Numbered from the stretch's first letter, positions 1 to 5,925 are shown. The stretch: DNA of 5,925 bases from Achromobacter sp. (GCA_003454835.1 DMTA01000344.1:1-5925), one strand, 5' to 3'. The notes: generated from the letters alone by a model not told the origin. Numbers and translations are program-made.

Positions 1-700
1 GCCCCGTTTGCACGCCTGCCGCGTTCAGGCGTTCCGTCACGGTCGCGTACCCGGCGCGCGTCATGTTGGTCTTGCGGATCGCCTGGTCGCAGGCCTTGCG
101 GTCGTCGGGGCAGCCGGCCTTGACCGGCATGTCGCCCGCCACGACGAAGTAGTCGATCACGAACTTCACCACGTATTTCTTCGCGGGCTTGCCTTGCAGG
201 AATTCAGCGATGTCGGCGCGAAAGTCCGCCACGGTCTTCTCGGCGACGGGCGTCCAGTTCTGGCATTGCGAAAACGTGGCGACGCCATCGGCAAAGGCCA
301 GCTTGGCGCAGGTCAGCATCAGGTCGTCGGCGGGCTTGGCGCCTGCGGGCAGCGTGGCGCGGACCGTGGCGCCGCGGGTGCCGGCGAACGTCACGACGCC
401 GGCCTTCACTGCCGCCGCGTCGATCGCTGCCTTGAACACGAAGGGCTCTTCGATCACGGCCGGCGCCTTGTCCGTCGGACCCTTGGCGTACATATCCGAG
501 ATGTCCGCGGGGTCCACACGCGATATGTCCATCATCCGGCCCAGCAGGCGCCAATCGGCCCGGAGCAGCGCATCATGTTCTTCGCGGATGCCGTATTCGA
601 GCACGGCGCGTTCGATCTCGGTGGGCGTGTACGCGGCGAGGGCCAGCGTGGGCAGCATTGCGGTGGCAAAGGCAGCGACGGCGATGGGAAGCGACTTCAT
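1..700 (-). CDS. Exported protein of unknown function (3' end outside window)
   Basis: Reading the minus strand from the ATG at 700-698 gives 233 codons without a stop up to the left edge, so the C-terminus is missing. The N-terminus is a textbook Sec signal peptide: MKSLP, a hydrophobic stretch at about residues 5-19, then a likely cleavage site after ALA (residues 20-22). The mature part begins with a charged, probably helical segment (about 24-60, many Glu and Arg). A mixed region follows with four cysteines at 131, 146, 197 and 204, which could form two disulfides in the periplasm; this is inference. I do not recognise the family. The segment at about 100-150 is weakly reminiscent of small OB-fold periplasmic proteins, but I would not rely on that. 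No strong Shine-Dalgarno is visible before the ATG. The start is chosen because the signal peptide begins directly there. The gene is divergent from the membrane-protein gene at 819. Confidence 0.8.
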   Translation of the reverse strand, partial: MKSLPIAVAAFATAMLPTLALAAYTPTEIERAVLEYGIREEHDALLRADWRLLGRMMDISRVDPADISDMYAKGPTDKAPAVIEEPFVFKAAIDAAAVKAGVVTFAGTRGATVRATLPAGAKPADDLMLTCAKLAFADGVATFSQCQNWTPVAEKTVADFRADIAEFLQGKPAKKYVVKFVIDYFVVAGDMPVKAGCPDDRKACDQAIRKTNMTRAGYATVTERLNAAGVQTG

Positions 701-818
701 GAAAACTCGGCATAGAGAAAAAGGTCCGCAAGGGTAACCGAGATACGCGACATGGGATCGGGTGAACAAGCGGCGTGCGGTATAAACGAGCACCATCATT
801 TCTGAGCAAGGGAGTCTC
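701..818. promoter_or_regulatory. Divergent intergenic region, probable promoters for both flanking genes
   Basis: This 118-bp gap separates two divergently transcribed genes, so promoters for both should lie here. On the plus strand a TATAAA at 781-786 is a reasonable -10 candidate for the gene at 819, but no good -35 sits 16-18 bp upstream. On the minus strand no hexamer pair matches well. An AAGGGAG at 808-814 is the Shine-Dalgarno of the GTG start at 819. I see no clear operator palindrome. Promoter positions are inference from gene layout rather than from strong motifs. Confidence 0.35.
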
Positions 819-1580
819 GTGTCCAGCAAACCCGGAGCAGGCCGTTTCATCGCCGCGACCGTCGGCGTCATCAGGCAGCACGGCCGCGCCATGCTGGCCG
901 CCGCGCCATGGTCGCTGACCGTGTTCATGCTGACGTTGCCATTCGCGCTAATGACGTCCCGGCTGTATGGGCTTGTGGATTGGCTGATCCTCGCGCTGGC
1001 GCTTGTCTGCCTGATCGCCTTCGCGCGCACTACGTACGCCTGGCATCGGGTGATCCTGCTTGGCGAGAACGCGCATGCGGCCGCGCCGCGCGGCGGCAGC
1101 CCGGAAGCCCGGCATCTTGTGCTGCTGGGCGGGTTGACCATTGCCGTCATGGCGCTTGCCCGCGCCACCGGCGATCTGCCGTACGTGCTGTACATGCTGA
1201 TGGGCGGGGCCAATGAACCGCTGTTTTACGGCGTGCTGATTGCGTTGCTGGTGGTGGTGTGGGTGCCGGTGCTGTACGGATTGGCTGTTTACGGACTTTG
1301 CCTGCCTCGCGCTGTGGTCACAGACGCGTATGGCTTTGGCGCGGTGCGCGCCGCGATGCGTTATCCGCGATGGCCGTTGATGCTGGGGTTTCTTGTGTTG
1401 CTGGTCCTGGCCGCGCATGCCACCAATGATCTGCTTCCGTTGATGTATGACTACGTGGGCGTGCAGGCGCTGCAGGGCGTGTTGGGCGCGGTGGCGTGCG
1501 TCGCGATGACGTTCGTGCTGACGGCGATGATCGCCGTGGCGTATCGGGATTCGGCGGTTGCTTCTGAATTGACCCGATAG
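819..1580 (+). CDS. Six-helix inner-membrane protein of unknown function
   Basis: A 253-residue polytopic membrane protein. Hydrophobic segments at about residues 24-45, 50-72, 98-116, 136-160, 186-205 and 216-242 suggest six transmembrane helices with both termini on the same side. A short loop between helices 2 and 3 carries the motif [10 protein letters not shown] (74-83), and a similar polar stretch, [20 protein letters not shown] (162-181), precedes helix 5. The Trp-His-Arg-x-x-Leu-Leu-Gly-Glu motif is, from memory, common in uncharacterised proteobacterial membrane proteins with this internal twofold layout; none that I know has an assigned function. There is no enzymatic or transport motif. 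The GTG start at 819 is supported by AAGGGAG four bases upstream; the next in-frame ATG (codon 25) would remove the basic N-terminus. The gene ends in TAG and is followed by an inverted repeat, so it is probably a single-gene transcript. Confidence 0.8.
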   Translation: MSSKPGAGRFIAATVGVIRQHGRAMLAAAPWSLTVFMLTLPFALMTSRLYGLVDWLILALALVCLIAFARTTYAWHRVILLGENAHAAAPRGGSPEARHLVLLGGLTIAVMALARATGDLPYVLYMLMGGANEPLFYGVLIALLVVVWVPVLYGLAVYGLCLPRAVVTDAYGFGAVRAAMRYPRWPLMLGFLVLLVLAAHATNDLLPLMYDYVGVQALQGVLGAVACVAMTFVLTAMIAVAYRDSAVASELTR

Positions 1581-1593
1581 CGCTTTCTATTGG

Positions 1594-1610
1594 CCGGTGT
1601 CGGACACCGG
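1594..1610. repeat. Perfect inverted repeat just after the membrane-protein gene
   Basis: CCGGTGTC at 1594-1601 and GACACCGG at 1603-1610 are exact reverse complements around a single central G, 14 bp after the stop codon at 1580. As RNA it would fold into a short stem with a tight loop. There is no T-run after it on either strand, so it is at best an unusual terminator. The compact symmetry would equally suit a DNA-binding site for a dimeric regulator of the hydrolase gene downstream. Confidence 0.45.
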
Positions 1611-1616
1611 GGCTGC

Positions 1617-1655
1617 TTGTGCAATGCAGCGGCCGCATTGGTGCGCATCGCACAA
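1617..1655. repeat. Nested short inverted repeats upstream of the alpha/beta-hydrolase
   Basis: Three overlapping symmetries occupy this stretch. TTGTGC at 1617-1622 pairs with GCACAA at 1650-1655. CAATGC at 1622-1627 pairs with GCATTG at 1635-1640. GTGCG at 1641-1645 pairs with CGCAC at 1649-1653 across a CAT loop. Within the middle one lies the palindrome GCGGCCGC (1629-1636). If transcribed, the region could fold as a small branched leader. GC-rich DNA produces such pairings often, so the functional value is uncertain. Confidence 0.3.
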
Positions 1656-1741
1656 CATCGTGCTTCCCGCGCCGTGTCTACCGCGCTCGCGGGCGCAGTC
1701 CTACGATGCCCTCACTGTCTCTTCCGACCTTGAGGATTCCC

Positions 1742-2698
1742 ATGAACGACTCGTATAACGCCGCCCGGCGCACGCTGCTTGCCGGCAGCGCGCTCCTGGC
1801 TGGCAGCGCCTTTGCCATCGGCGCACAAGCAGCCCCGCAGCGCAATCCCCAACTCCCTCGGAGCACTCCCATGAACAGCAACACCTTCGTCACCAAAGAC
1901 GGCACGACGCTGTACTACAAGGACTGGGGGGCCGGCCCGGTCGTCACGTTCTCGCACGGCTGGCCGCTCAATGCGGATGCGTGGGACGGACAACTGCACT
2001 TCCTGGCGCGCAATGGTTTTCGCGTGATTGCGCATGACCGCCGCGGCCATGGGCGTTCATCGCAGCCGTCCAACGGCAACGACATGGACACCTACGCCGA
2101 CGATCTGGCGCAGCTGATTGAGGCGCTGGACGTGAAGAACATCGCGATGGTGGGCCACTCCACCGGCGGCGGCGAAGTGGCGCGCTACATCGGCCGCCAC
2201 GGCACGAAGCGCGTGTCGCGCGCCGTGCTCATCGGCGCGGTGCCGCCGGTGATGCTGAAGTCGGCCGCCAATCCGGAAGGCCTGCCGCTGTCGGTGTTCG
2301 ACGGCATCCGTGACGGCGTGGCGGGCGACCGCTCGCAGTTCTACAAGGATCTGGCCGTGCCGTTCTACGGCGCCAATCGCCCGGGTTCGAAAGTGTCGCA
2401 AGGACAGCTGGACCAGTTCTGGCTGTGGAGCATGCAGAGCGGCCAGAAGAACGCCTACGAATGCGTCAAGGCGTTCTCGGAGACGGACTTCACCGAAGAC
2501 CTGAAGAAGATCGACGTGCCCACGCTGTTCATGCACGGCGAAGACGACCAGATCGTGCCGATCCACGACTCGGCAAAGAAGGCCGTGCGTCTGGTGAAAA
2601 ACGCGCAGGCGATCTATTACCCGGGCGCGCCGCATGGCCTGACGGCCACCCTGCAGGACCGCATCAACGCCGATCTGCTGGCTTTCCTGCGCGGCTGA
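1742..2698 (+). CDS. Alpha/beta-hydrolase, non-heme chloroperoxidase/arylesterase family, with Tat-like leader
   Basis: A 318-residue serine hydrolase. The core (from about residue 46) has the hallmarks of the non-heme chloroperoxidase/arylesterase group. It shows the oxyanion-loop motif SHGWP (71-75), [10 protein letters not shown] (97-106), the nucleophile elbow GHSTGG with Ser140, HGEDDQ with Asp269, and APHG with His298. The Asp-to-His spacing of 29 equals that of the Pseudomonas fluorescens arylesterase (Asp222, His251). Such enzymes hydrolyse esters and often show perhydrolase activity with peracid-dependent halogenation. The N-terminus carries a twin-arginine-like leader: ARRTLLAG at 8-15, a hydrophobic stretch, and a likely cut after AQA (28-30), which implies export of the folded protein. 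GAGGA at 1732-1736 supports the start at 1742; further upstream in-frame ATGs lack this. A second start at 1871 would give a 275-residue enzyme without leader, the usual family length. The gene is followed after 95 bp by another hydrolase gene on the same strand. The natural substrate is unknown. Confidence 0.9.
   Translation: MNDSYNAARRTLLAGSALLAGSAFAIGAQAAPQRNPQLPRSTPMNSNTFVTKDGTTLYYKDWGAGPVVTFSHGWPLNADAWDGQLHFLARNGFRVIAHDRRGHGRSSQPSNGNDMDTYADDLAQLIEALDVKNIAMVGHSTGGGEVARYIGRHGTKRVSRAVLIGAVPPVMLKSAANPEGLPLSVFDGIRDGVAGDRSQFYKDLAVPFYGANRPGSKVSQGQLDQFWLWSMQSGQKNAYECVKAFSETDFTEDLKKIDVPTLFMHGEDDQIVPIHDSAKKAVRLVKNAQAIYYPGAPHGLTATLQDRINADLLAFLRG
1860..1873 (+). promoter_or_regulatory. Possible internal translation start (GGAG plus ATG) within the hydrolase gene
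   Basis: GGAG at 1860-1863 lies seven bases before an in-frame ATG at 1871. Translation from here begins [13 protein letters not shown], which is where most members of the chloroperoxidase/esterase family begin. The bases TCCCATGAAC around this ATG (1867-1876) repeat exactly those around the upstream ATG (1738-1747), 129 bp or 43 codons earlier. The site could allow a cytoplasmic form beside the exported one, or be the relic of the ancestral start. Use of the site is not shown by the sequence. Confidence 0.4.
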
Positions 2699-2734
2699 CG
2701 CGCGCGGTTGCCTCATTCCCCCATTGCATCATTT

Positions 2735-2776
2735 CCCGGCGCGAGGGCGCCGGGTTGCGGCCGGCCCCTTCCGGCC
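2735..2776 (+). repeat. Two tandem hairpins between the two hydrolase genes
   Basis: CCCGGCGC (2735-2742) and GCGCCGGG (2747-2754) form an 8-bp perfect stem around a GAGG loop. Just downstream GGCCGG (2759-2764) and CCGGCC (2771-2776) form a 6-bp stem around CCCCTT. Neither is followed by a T-run, so an efficient intrinsic terminator is unlikely. The second ends three bases before the AAGGAG of the next gene and could affect ribosome access or stabilise the downstream message. It may give partial attenuation between the two genes. Confidence 0.4.
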
Positions 2777-2793
2777 ATTAAGGAGATTCCGCC

Positions 2794-3708
2794 ATGTTTT
2801 CCGCAGACACTTTGGACCCCATTACCCACCAGGCCATCGATCTGGTCCCGTCCCGCTACGCCGTGCAGATTGGCGACATCGATGCGCTGGTCGTCAGCGA
2901 CGGCGTGTTGCCGCTGCCCACGTCGACAATGGCCACCAACGCCGACCCGGCCGATCTGGCCAACTGGCTCGACCACATGTTCATGCCGCCGGACGCGTTC
3001 GACTGGCCGCTGAACGTGATGGTGGCGCGCAGCGGCGACCAGACCATCCTCATCGACGCCGGGCTGGGCGGCCAATTCTCGGGTTTTCCTCGCGCGGGCC
3101 AATTTCCGCAGCGCCTGCAGTCGGCCGGCATTCCGCTCGAATCCGTGACGGACGTGATCATCACGCACATGCACATGGACCACGTGGGCGGCCTGCTGGT
3201 CCCCGGCGTGAAGGAGCGCCTGCGCAAGGACGTGCGCATCCACGTCAATGCGACTGAAGTCGCGTTCTGGACCTCGCCGGACTTTTCGCAGACGGTGATG
3301 CCCAAGCCGGTGCCTGCCGTGCTGCGCTCGACGGCGACGAGCTTTTACGAGACGTACCGTGACCAGATCCGGGTCTTCGAAGATCGCCACGAAGTGGCGC
3401 CGGGCGTCATCGTGCGCCATACCGGCGGCCACACGCCCGGCCACTGTGTCGTCGATCTGATCTCGGGCGGCGAGCGCCTGACGTTTGCGGGCGACGCCGT
3501 GTTCCCGGTGGCCTTCGACCATCCCGAATGGCACAACGGCTTCGAACACGACCCGGAGGAAGCGGCCCGCGTGCGCTTCGCGCTGTTCAACGAACTGGCC
3601 GAAAACAAGGGTCTGCTCGTGGCGGCGCACCTGCCGTTTCCGTCAGTGGGCCGCGTCGCAGTGGAAGGCAACGCGTTCCGCTGGGTGCCGGTCATCTGGG
3701 ACTTCTGA
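2794..3708 (+). CDS. Metallo-beta-lactamase-fold hydrolase, methyl-parathion-hydrolase/lactonase-like
   Basis: A complete 304-residue protein with a full set of metallo-beta-lactamase-fold metal ligands. THMHMDH supplies His125, His127, Asp129 and His130; GGHTPGH supplies His213; FAGD supplies Asp233; and AAH supplies His279. A binuclear metal site is therefore expected. The N-terminal segment with VVSDGVLPLP (33-42) and the C-terminal AAHLPFPSVGRV (277-288) resemble the subgroup that includes methyl parathion hydrolase and several lactonases, rather than glyoxalase II or true beta-lactamases. No signal peptide is present, so it should be cytoplasmic, unlike classic secreted methyl parathion hydrolases. 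AAGGAG at 2780-2785, eight bases before the ATG, fixes the start. It sits 95 bp after the alpha/beta-hydrolase gene on the same strand and probably shares its transcript. Its tail overlaps the convergent peptidase gene. Likely chemistry is hydrolysis of a lactone, ester or phosphotriester; the physiological substrate cannot be read from the sequence. Confidence 0.9.
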   Translation: MFSADTLDPITHQAIDLVPSRYAVQIGDIDALVVSDGVLPLPTSTMATNADPADLANWLDHMFMPPDAFDWPLNVMVARSGDQTILIDAGLGGQFSGFPRAGQFPQRLQSAGIPLESVTDVIITHMHMDHVGGLLVPGVKERLRKDVRIHVNATEVAFWTSPDFSQTVMPKPVPAVLRSTATSFYETYRDQIRVFEDRHEVAPGVIVRHTGGHTPGHCVVDLISGGERLTFAGDAVFPVAFDHPEWHNGFEHDPEEAARVRFALFNELAENKGLLVAAHLPFPSVGRVAVEGNAFRWVPVIWDF

Positions 3709-5092
3709 TCTCCGGCGTGCCACCCGCGCCCAGGTCCCAGTACAGCCCGGTCATCAACCCGAGCGCCTGCCGCAGCAGCTCCGGCGGCAGGTGCTCGTTG
3801 GGCGCGTGCTGGGAGCAGCCGGGGTAGGAGTGCGGCACCCAGATCGTGCGCAGGCCCAGCACGTCGGTGAAGATGTCGTTGGGCAGCGAGCCGCCCAGGT
3901 TGGGCAGCAGCGCGGTCTTTTCGCCCGACGTGCGTTCCAGCGAGTCCACGGCCCAGCGCACCCAGGCGTCGTCCGGGTCGATGCGGGTCGCGCGGAACAT
4001 GGATTCGCGGGTCAGAGATATCTGCACCATCGGAAAGCCGTGGCTGTCCAGGTGGCGGCGCAGCGCGGGAATCAGATCGTCCGGGTCGACGCCCACCACG
4101 AAGCGCAACTGGCAGCGCGCCCACGCGCGCGGCGGGATGGCGTTGACGGGCGTGTCGGGGTTGCCGGTCTTGTAGGCCAACACCTCGAACGAACACCAGC
4201 CGAACACGCGCTCGGCGGGCGACAGCCCGGGCTCGCCCCAATCGGGTTCGATCTCGGGGCCGTCCGTGCCGCCGTCGACCTGGCAGTCGGCCAGCGCGCG
4301 CCGCACGGCCGGCGGCAGTTCTTTGGGCACCCATTCCGGGATGCGGATCTGGCCCACCGGCGAGGCGATGCTGGCGATCGCGTGGGCCAGTTGCAGCCCC
4401 GGATTGGAGATCAGTCCGCCCCAGTTGCCGGAATGATGGCCGCCGGCGCGGGCCTCGATCGTGAGGTCGAAGTTCAGGCTGCCGCGCGCGCCCAGGAAGA
4501 TGGTGGGGCGGTTGGCGCTCAGGCGCGGGCCGTCCGAGGCGATCAGCAGGTCGGCGGCCAGCAGGTCGCGATGCTCAGTGCACAGTTCGCGCAGCCCCAT
4601 CGAGCCGGTTTCTTCGCCCATCTCGATCAGGTACTTGGCGTTGAAGCCCAGCTTGCCGCGCGTTTCCAGCACGAGTCGCAGCGCCTCCATGTTAATGGTG
4701 TGCTGGCCCTTGTTGTCGGCGATGCCGCGGCCGTACCAGCGGCCTTCGGCCTCGGTCAGCGCCCACGGCGACAGGCCTTCCTTCCATTCCCGCTCCAGGC
4801 CGCGGATGACATCGCCGTGGCCATAGCCCAGCACCGTCGGCAGGGCGGGATCCTCGATCCGCTCGGCGTACAGGAACGGCGCCAGCGCCTTCGGATGCGT
4901 CAGCGTGCGGCAGGTGAAGCCCAGCGCCTCGAAGGCCGGACGGATCTCGTCCTGCAGGTAGTCCGCCAGCACGGCGGCGCGTTCGGGGTTCTGGCTTTCC
5001 GTGGGCAGCGCCAGACGGCGCGCCAGGAGCGCGCGGAAGGCGCCCGAATCAAAGCAGTGTTCCGCCTGGGCGATGGCTTGTGCGCGGGTCAT
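3692..5092 (-). CDS. M20 family metallopeptidase (dipeptidase/deacylase-like)
   Basis: A 466-residue M20 (ArgE/DapE/CPG2-type) zinc hydrolase with all expected residues. GYGHGDV gives ligand His92 and Asp94; GRGIADNKGQ gives the bridging Asp126; GEETGS gives catalytic Glu160 and ligand Glu161; ASDGPR gives Asp187; and PNEH near the end gives His434. The lid/dimerisation domain is inserted at about 200-320 and includes AGGHHSGNWGG (217-226), the usual conserved His region. Length is normal. No signal peptide is seen, so it should act in the cytoplasm. The family cleaves dipeptides, acylated amino acids or related amides; the exact substrate is not deducible. The ATG at 5092-5090 overlaps the stop of the upstream ABC ATPase gene as ATGA, implying translational coupling, with a GGAG ten bases before the start. 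Context suggests it processes peptides imported by that transporter. Its last codons lie antisense to the end of the convergent metallo-hydrolase gene. Confidence 0.92.
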   Translation of the reverse strand: MTRAQAIAQAEHCFDSGAFRALLARRLALPTESQNPERAAVLADYLQDEIRPAFEALGFTCRTLTHPKALAPFLYAERIEDPALPTVLGYGHGDVIRGLEREWKEGLSPWALTEAEGRWYGRGIADNKGQHTINMEALRLVLETRGKLGFNAKYLIEMGEETGSMGLRELCTEHRDLLAADLLIASDGPRLSANRPTIFLGARGSLNFDLTIEARAGGHHSGNWGGLISNPGLQLAHAIASIASPVGQIRIPEWVPKELPPAVRRALADCQVDGGTDGPEIEPDWGEPGLSPAERVFGWCSFEVLAYKTGNPDTPVNAIPPRAWARCQLRFVVGVDPDDLIPALRRHLDSHGFPMVQISLTRESMFRATRIDPDDAWVRWAVDSLERTSGEKTALLPNLGGSLPNDIFTDVLGLRTIWVPHSYPGCSQHAPNEHLPPELLRQALGLMTGLYWDLGAGGTPEIRSPR

Positions 5093-5925
5093 GGCTGGGT
5101 GGCTCCATTGGAAGTCGAGGGGACGGGCGGATAGAGGTGACACGCGACCAGCGCGCCTTCCCGCACGGTCAATGCGGGCCGTTCGGTCTTGCATTGCGCC
5201 ATCGCGTGCTGGCAGCGCGGATGGAACGGGCAGCCGGACGGCGGATGCAGCGGGTCGGGAAACGACAGGCCCAACCCCATGTCGGGGATGCCCAGCCCGG
5301 GTTCGGGCGTCAGCACGGATGCCAGCAGCGCCTGCGTGTAGGGATGGCGCGGGTCGTGAAAGAGGCGGGCGGTGGGTGCGGATTCCACCACGCGGCCCAG
5401 GTACATCACGGCCACGTGCGTGGCGATGTGCTCGACCACCGCCAGGTTGTGGCTGATGAACACATACGTCAGATTGAAGTCGCGGCGCAGGTCCATCAGC
5501 AGGTTCATGATCTGCGCCTGCACCGACACGTCCAGTGCGGAGGTCGGTTCGTCGCAAATGACGAGCTCGGGCTGCATGACCAGCGCACGCGCAATGGCCA
5601 CGCGCTGGCGCTGACCGCCCGACAGCTGGCCTGGCGTGTTGTGGGCCAGACGCGGCGGCAGGCCCACGCGTTCCAGCATGTCGATCGCCTTGTGCATCTT
5701 GGGATTGGGAATGCCGTGCACCTCCAGCGGCAGCGAAACGATGGAAGCGATGGAGCGGCGCGGATTCAGCGACGAGTACGGGTCCTGGAAGATGGGCTGC
5801 ACACGGCGGGCGAGGGCGCGCCGGTCCATCTGCCGGATGTCCTGGCCATCGAGGCGGATGGCGCCTTCGGTCGGCGGCGTCAGCCCCAGTAGCATGCGCG
5901 CCAGGGTGGACTTGCCGCAGCCGGA
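5089..5925 (-). CDS. Oligopeptide/dipeptide ABC transporter ATP-binding protein, OppF/DppF-like (5' end outside window)
   Basis: The visible 278 residues begin inside the Walker A motif (SGCGKST, the first residues available), so roughly the first 50 residues are probably missing. Following in order are a Q-loop, FQDPYSSLNPRR (46-57), typical of the DppF/OppF branch; the ABC signature LSGGQRQR (101-108); Walker B LVICDEP (121-127) with the D-loop SALD; and the switch histidine in ISHN (157-160). The C-terminal oligopeptide-transporter extension (HPYTQALL at 194-201, then GCPFHPRC) carries cysteines at 232, 238, 245 and 262, the set associated with an iron-sulfur cluster in this family. The protein would be a cytoplasmic ATPase driving import of peptides or similar solutes through inner-membrane permeases, whose genes are expected upstream beyond the right edge. 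Its TGA stop overlaps the start of the M20 peptidase gene by four bases, so both belong to one operon. Other members of the group import nickel, glutathione or opines, so peptide is the best guess rather than certain. Confidence 0.93.
   Translation of the reverse strand, partial: SGCGKSTLARMLLGLTPPTEGAIRLDGQDIRQMDRRALARRVQPIFQDPYSSLNPRRSIASIVSLPLEVHGIPNPKMHKAIDMLERVGLPPRLAHNTPGQLSGGQRQRVAIARALVMQPELVICDEPTSALDVSVQAQIMNLLMDLRRDFNLTYVFISHNLAVVEHIATHVAVMYLGRVVESAPTARLFHDPRHPYTQALLASVLTPEPGLGIPDMGLGLSFPDPLHPPSGCPFHPRCQHAMAQCKTERPALTVREGALVACHLYPPVPSTSNGATQP

Noticed and set aside
8..715. A 235-codon open frame on the plus strand
   Set aside because: It is antisense to the signal-peptide-bearing exported protein and rich in His, Arg and Gly with no recognisable feature. 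The minus-strand frame has the better start and composition.
1702..1707. TACGAT as a -10 element for the hydrolase gene
   Set aside because: No acceptable -35 lies 16-18 bp upstream, and a 4-of-6 match alone is not informative.
1619..1741. N-terminal extension of the alpha/beta-hydrolase to an ATG at 1619-1630 or at 1706
   Set aside because: The extended residues are Arg/Cys-rich and unlike a leader, no ribosome site precedes them, and they would bury the Tat-like signal inside the protein.
2713..3630. A 305-codon open frame on the minus strand
   Set aside because: It is antisense to the metallo-hydrolase, which has a full metal-ligand set and a strong ribosome site.
3485..5134. A 549-codon open frame on the plus strand
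   Set aside because: It lies antisense to the M20 peptidase, whose catalytic residues are complete. The plus-strand translation is Gln/Arg/Ala-rich with no domain, which is typical of an antisense shadow in GC-rich DNA.
3692..5557. Peptidase gene starting at 5557 (621 codons)
   Set aside because: The extra N-terminal part is the ABC ATPase region read in the wrong frame; the M20 homology begins right after the ATG at 5092.
5080..5892. A 270-codon open frame on the plus strand
   Set aside because: It is opposite the ABC ATPase, which has every expected motif; the plus-strand product is His/Gln/Arg-rich and low in sense.
1..5925. Mobile elements, CRISPR arrays, tRNA or rRNA genes
   Set aside because: I found no transposase or integrase motif, no regularly spaced repeats, and no cloverleaf or rRNA-like stretch; intergenic space is under 170 bp everywhere.

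Overview
The window is dense, GC-rich bacterial chromosome with no phage, insertion-sequence, CRISPR or RNA-gene signature. Base composition, codon use and the style of the proteins fit a Burkholderiales beta-proteobacterium of the Alcaligenaceae (Bordetella/Achromobacter type). This assignment is an inference from general resemblance, not from a marker gene.

Layout from left to right: (1) 1-700, minus strand, the first 233 codons of an exported protein of unknown function with a clear Sec signal peptide; it runs off the left edge. (2) 701-818, a divergent intergenic region. (3) 819-1580, plus strand, a six-helix inner-membrane protein of unknown function starting at GTG. (4) 1581-1741, a spacer rich in short inverted repeats. 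(5) 1742-2698, plus strand, an alpha/beta-hydrolase of the non-heme chloroperoxidase/arylesterase family with a Tat-like leader and a second plausible start inside the gene. (6) 2794-3708, plus strand, a metallo-beta-lactamase-fold hydrolase related to methyl-parathion-hydrolase and lactonase-type enzymes, probably co-transcribed with the preceding gene. (7) 3692-5092, minus strand, an M20 metallopeptidase whose 3' end overlaps the preceding gene tail-to-tail by 17 bp. (8) 5089-5925, minus strand, the ATP-binding subunit of an oligopeptide/dipeptide-type ABC transporter, cut by the right edge inside its Walker A motif.

Two functional units stand out. The ABC ATPase and the M20 peptidase share an ATGA stop/start overlap and read in the same direction. 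They look like the distal end of a peptide-uptake operon in which imported peptides are hydrolysed by the co-expressed peptidase; the permease and binding-protein genes would lie beyond the right edge. The two hydrolases at 1742-3708 form a plus-strand pair that may act on related ester or lactone substrates, one possibly exported and one cytoplasmic.

Most of the content is ordinary accessory metabolism. I see no clear undescribed system. The least ordinary features are the doubled translation-start region of the alpha/beta-hydrolase and the two unrecognised envelope proteins transcribed divergently from one short intergenic region.
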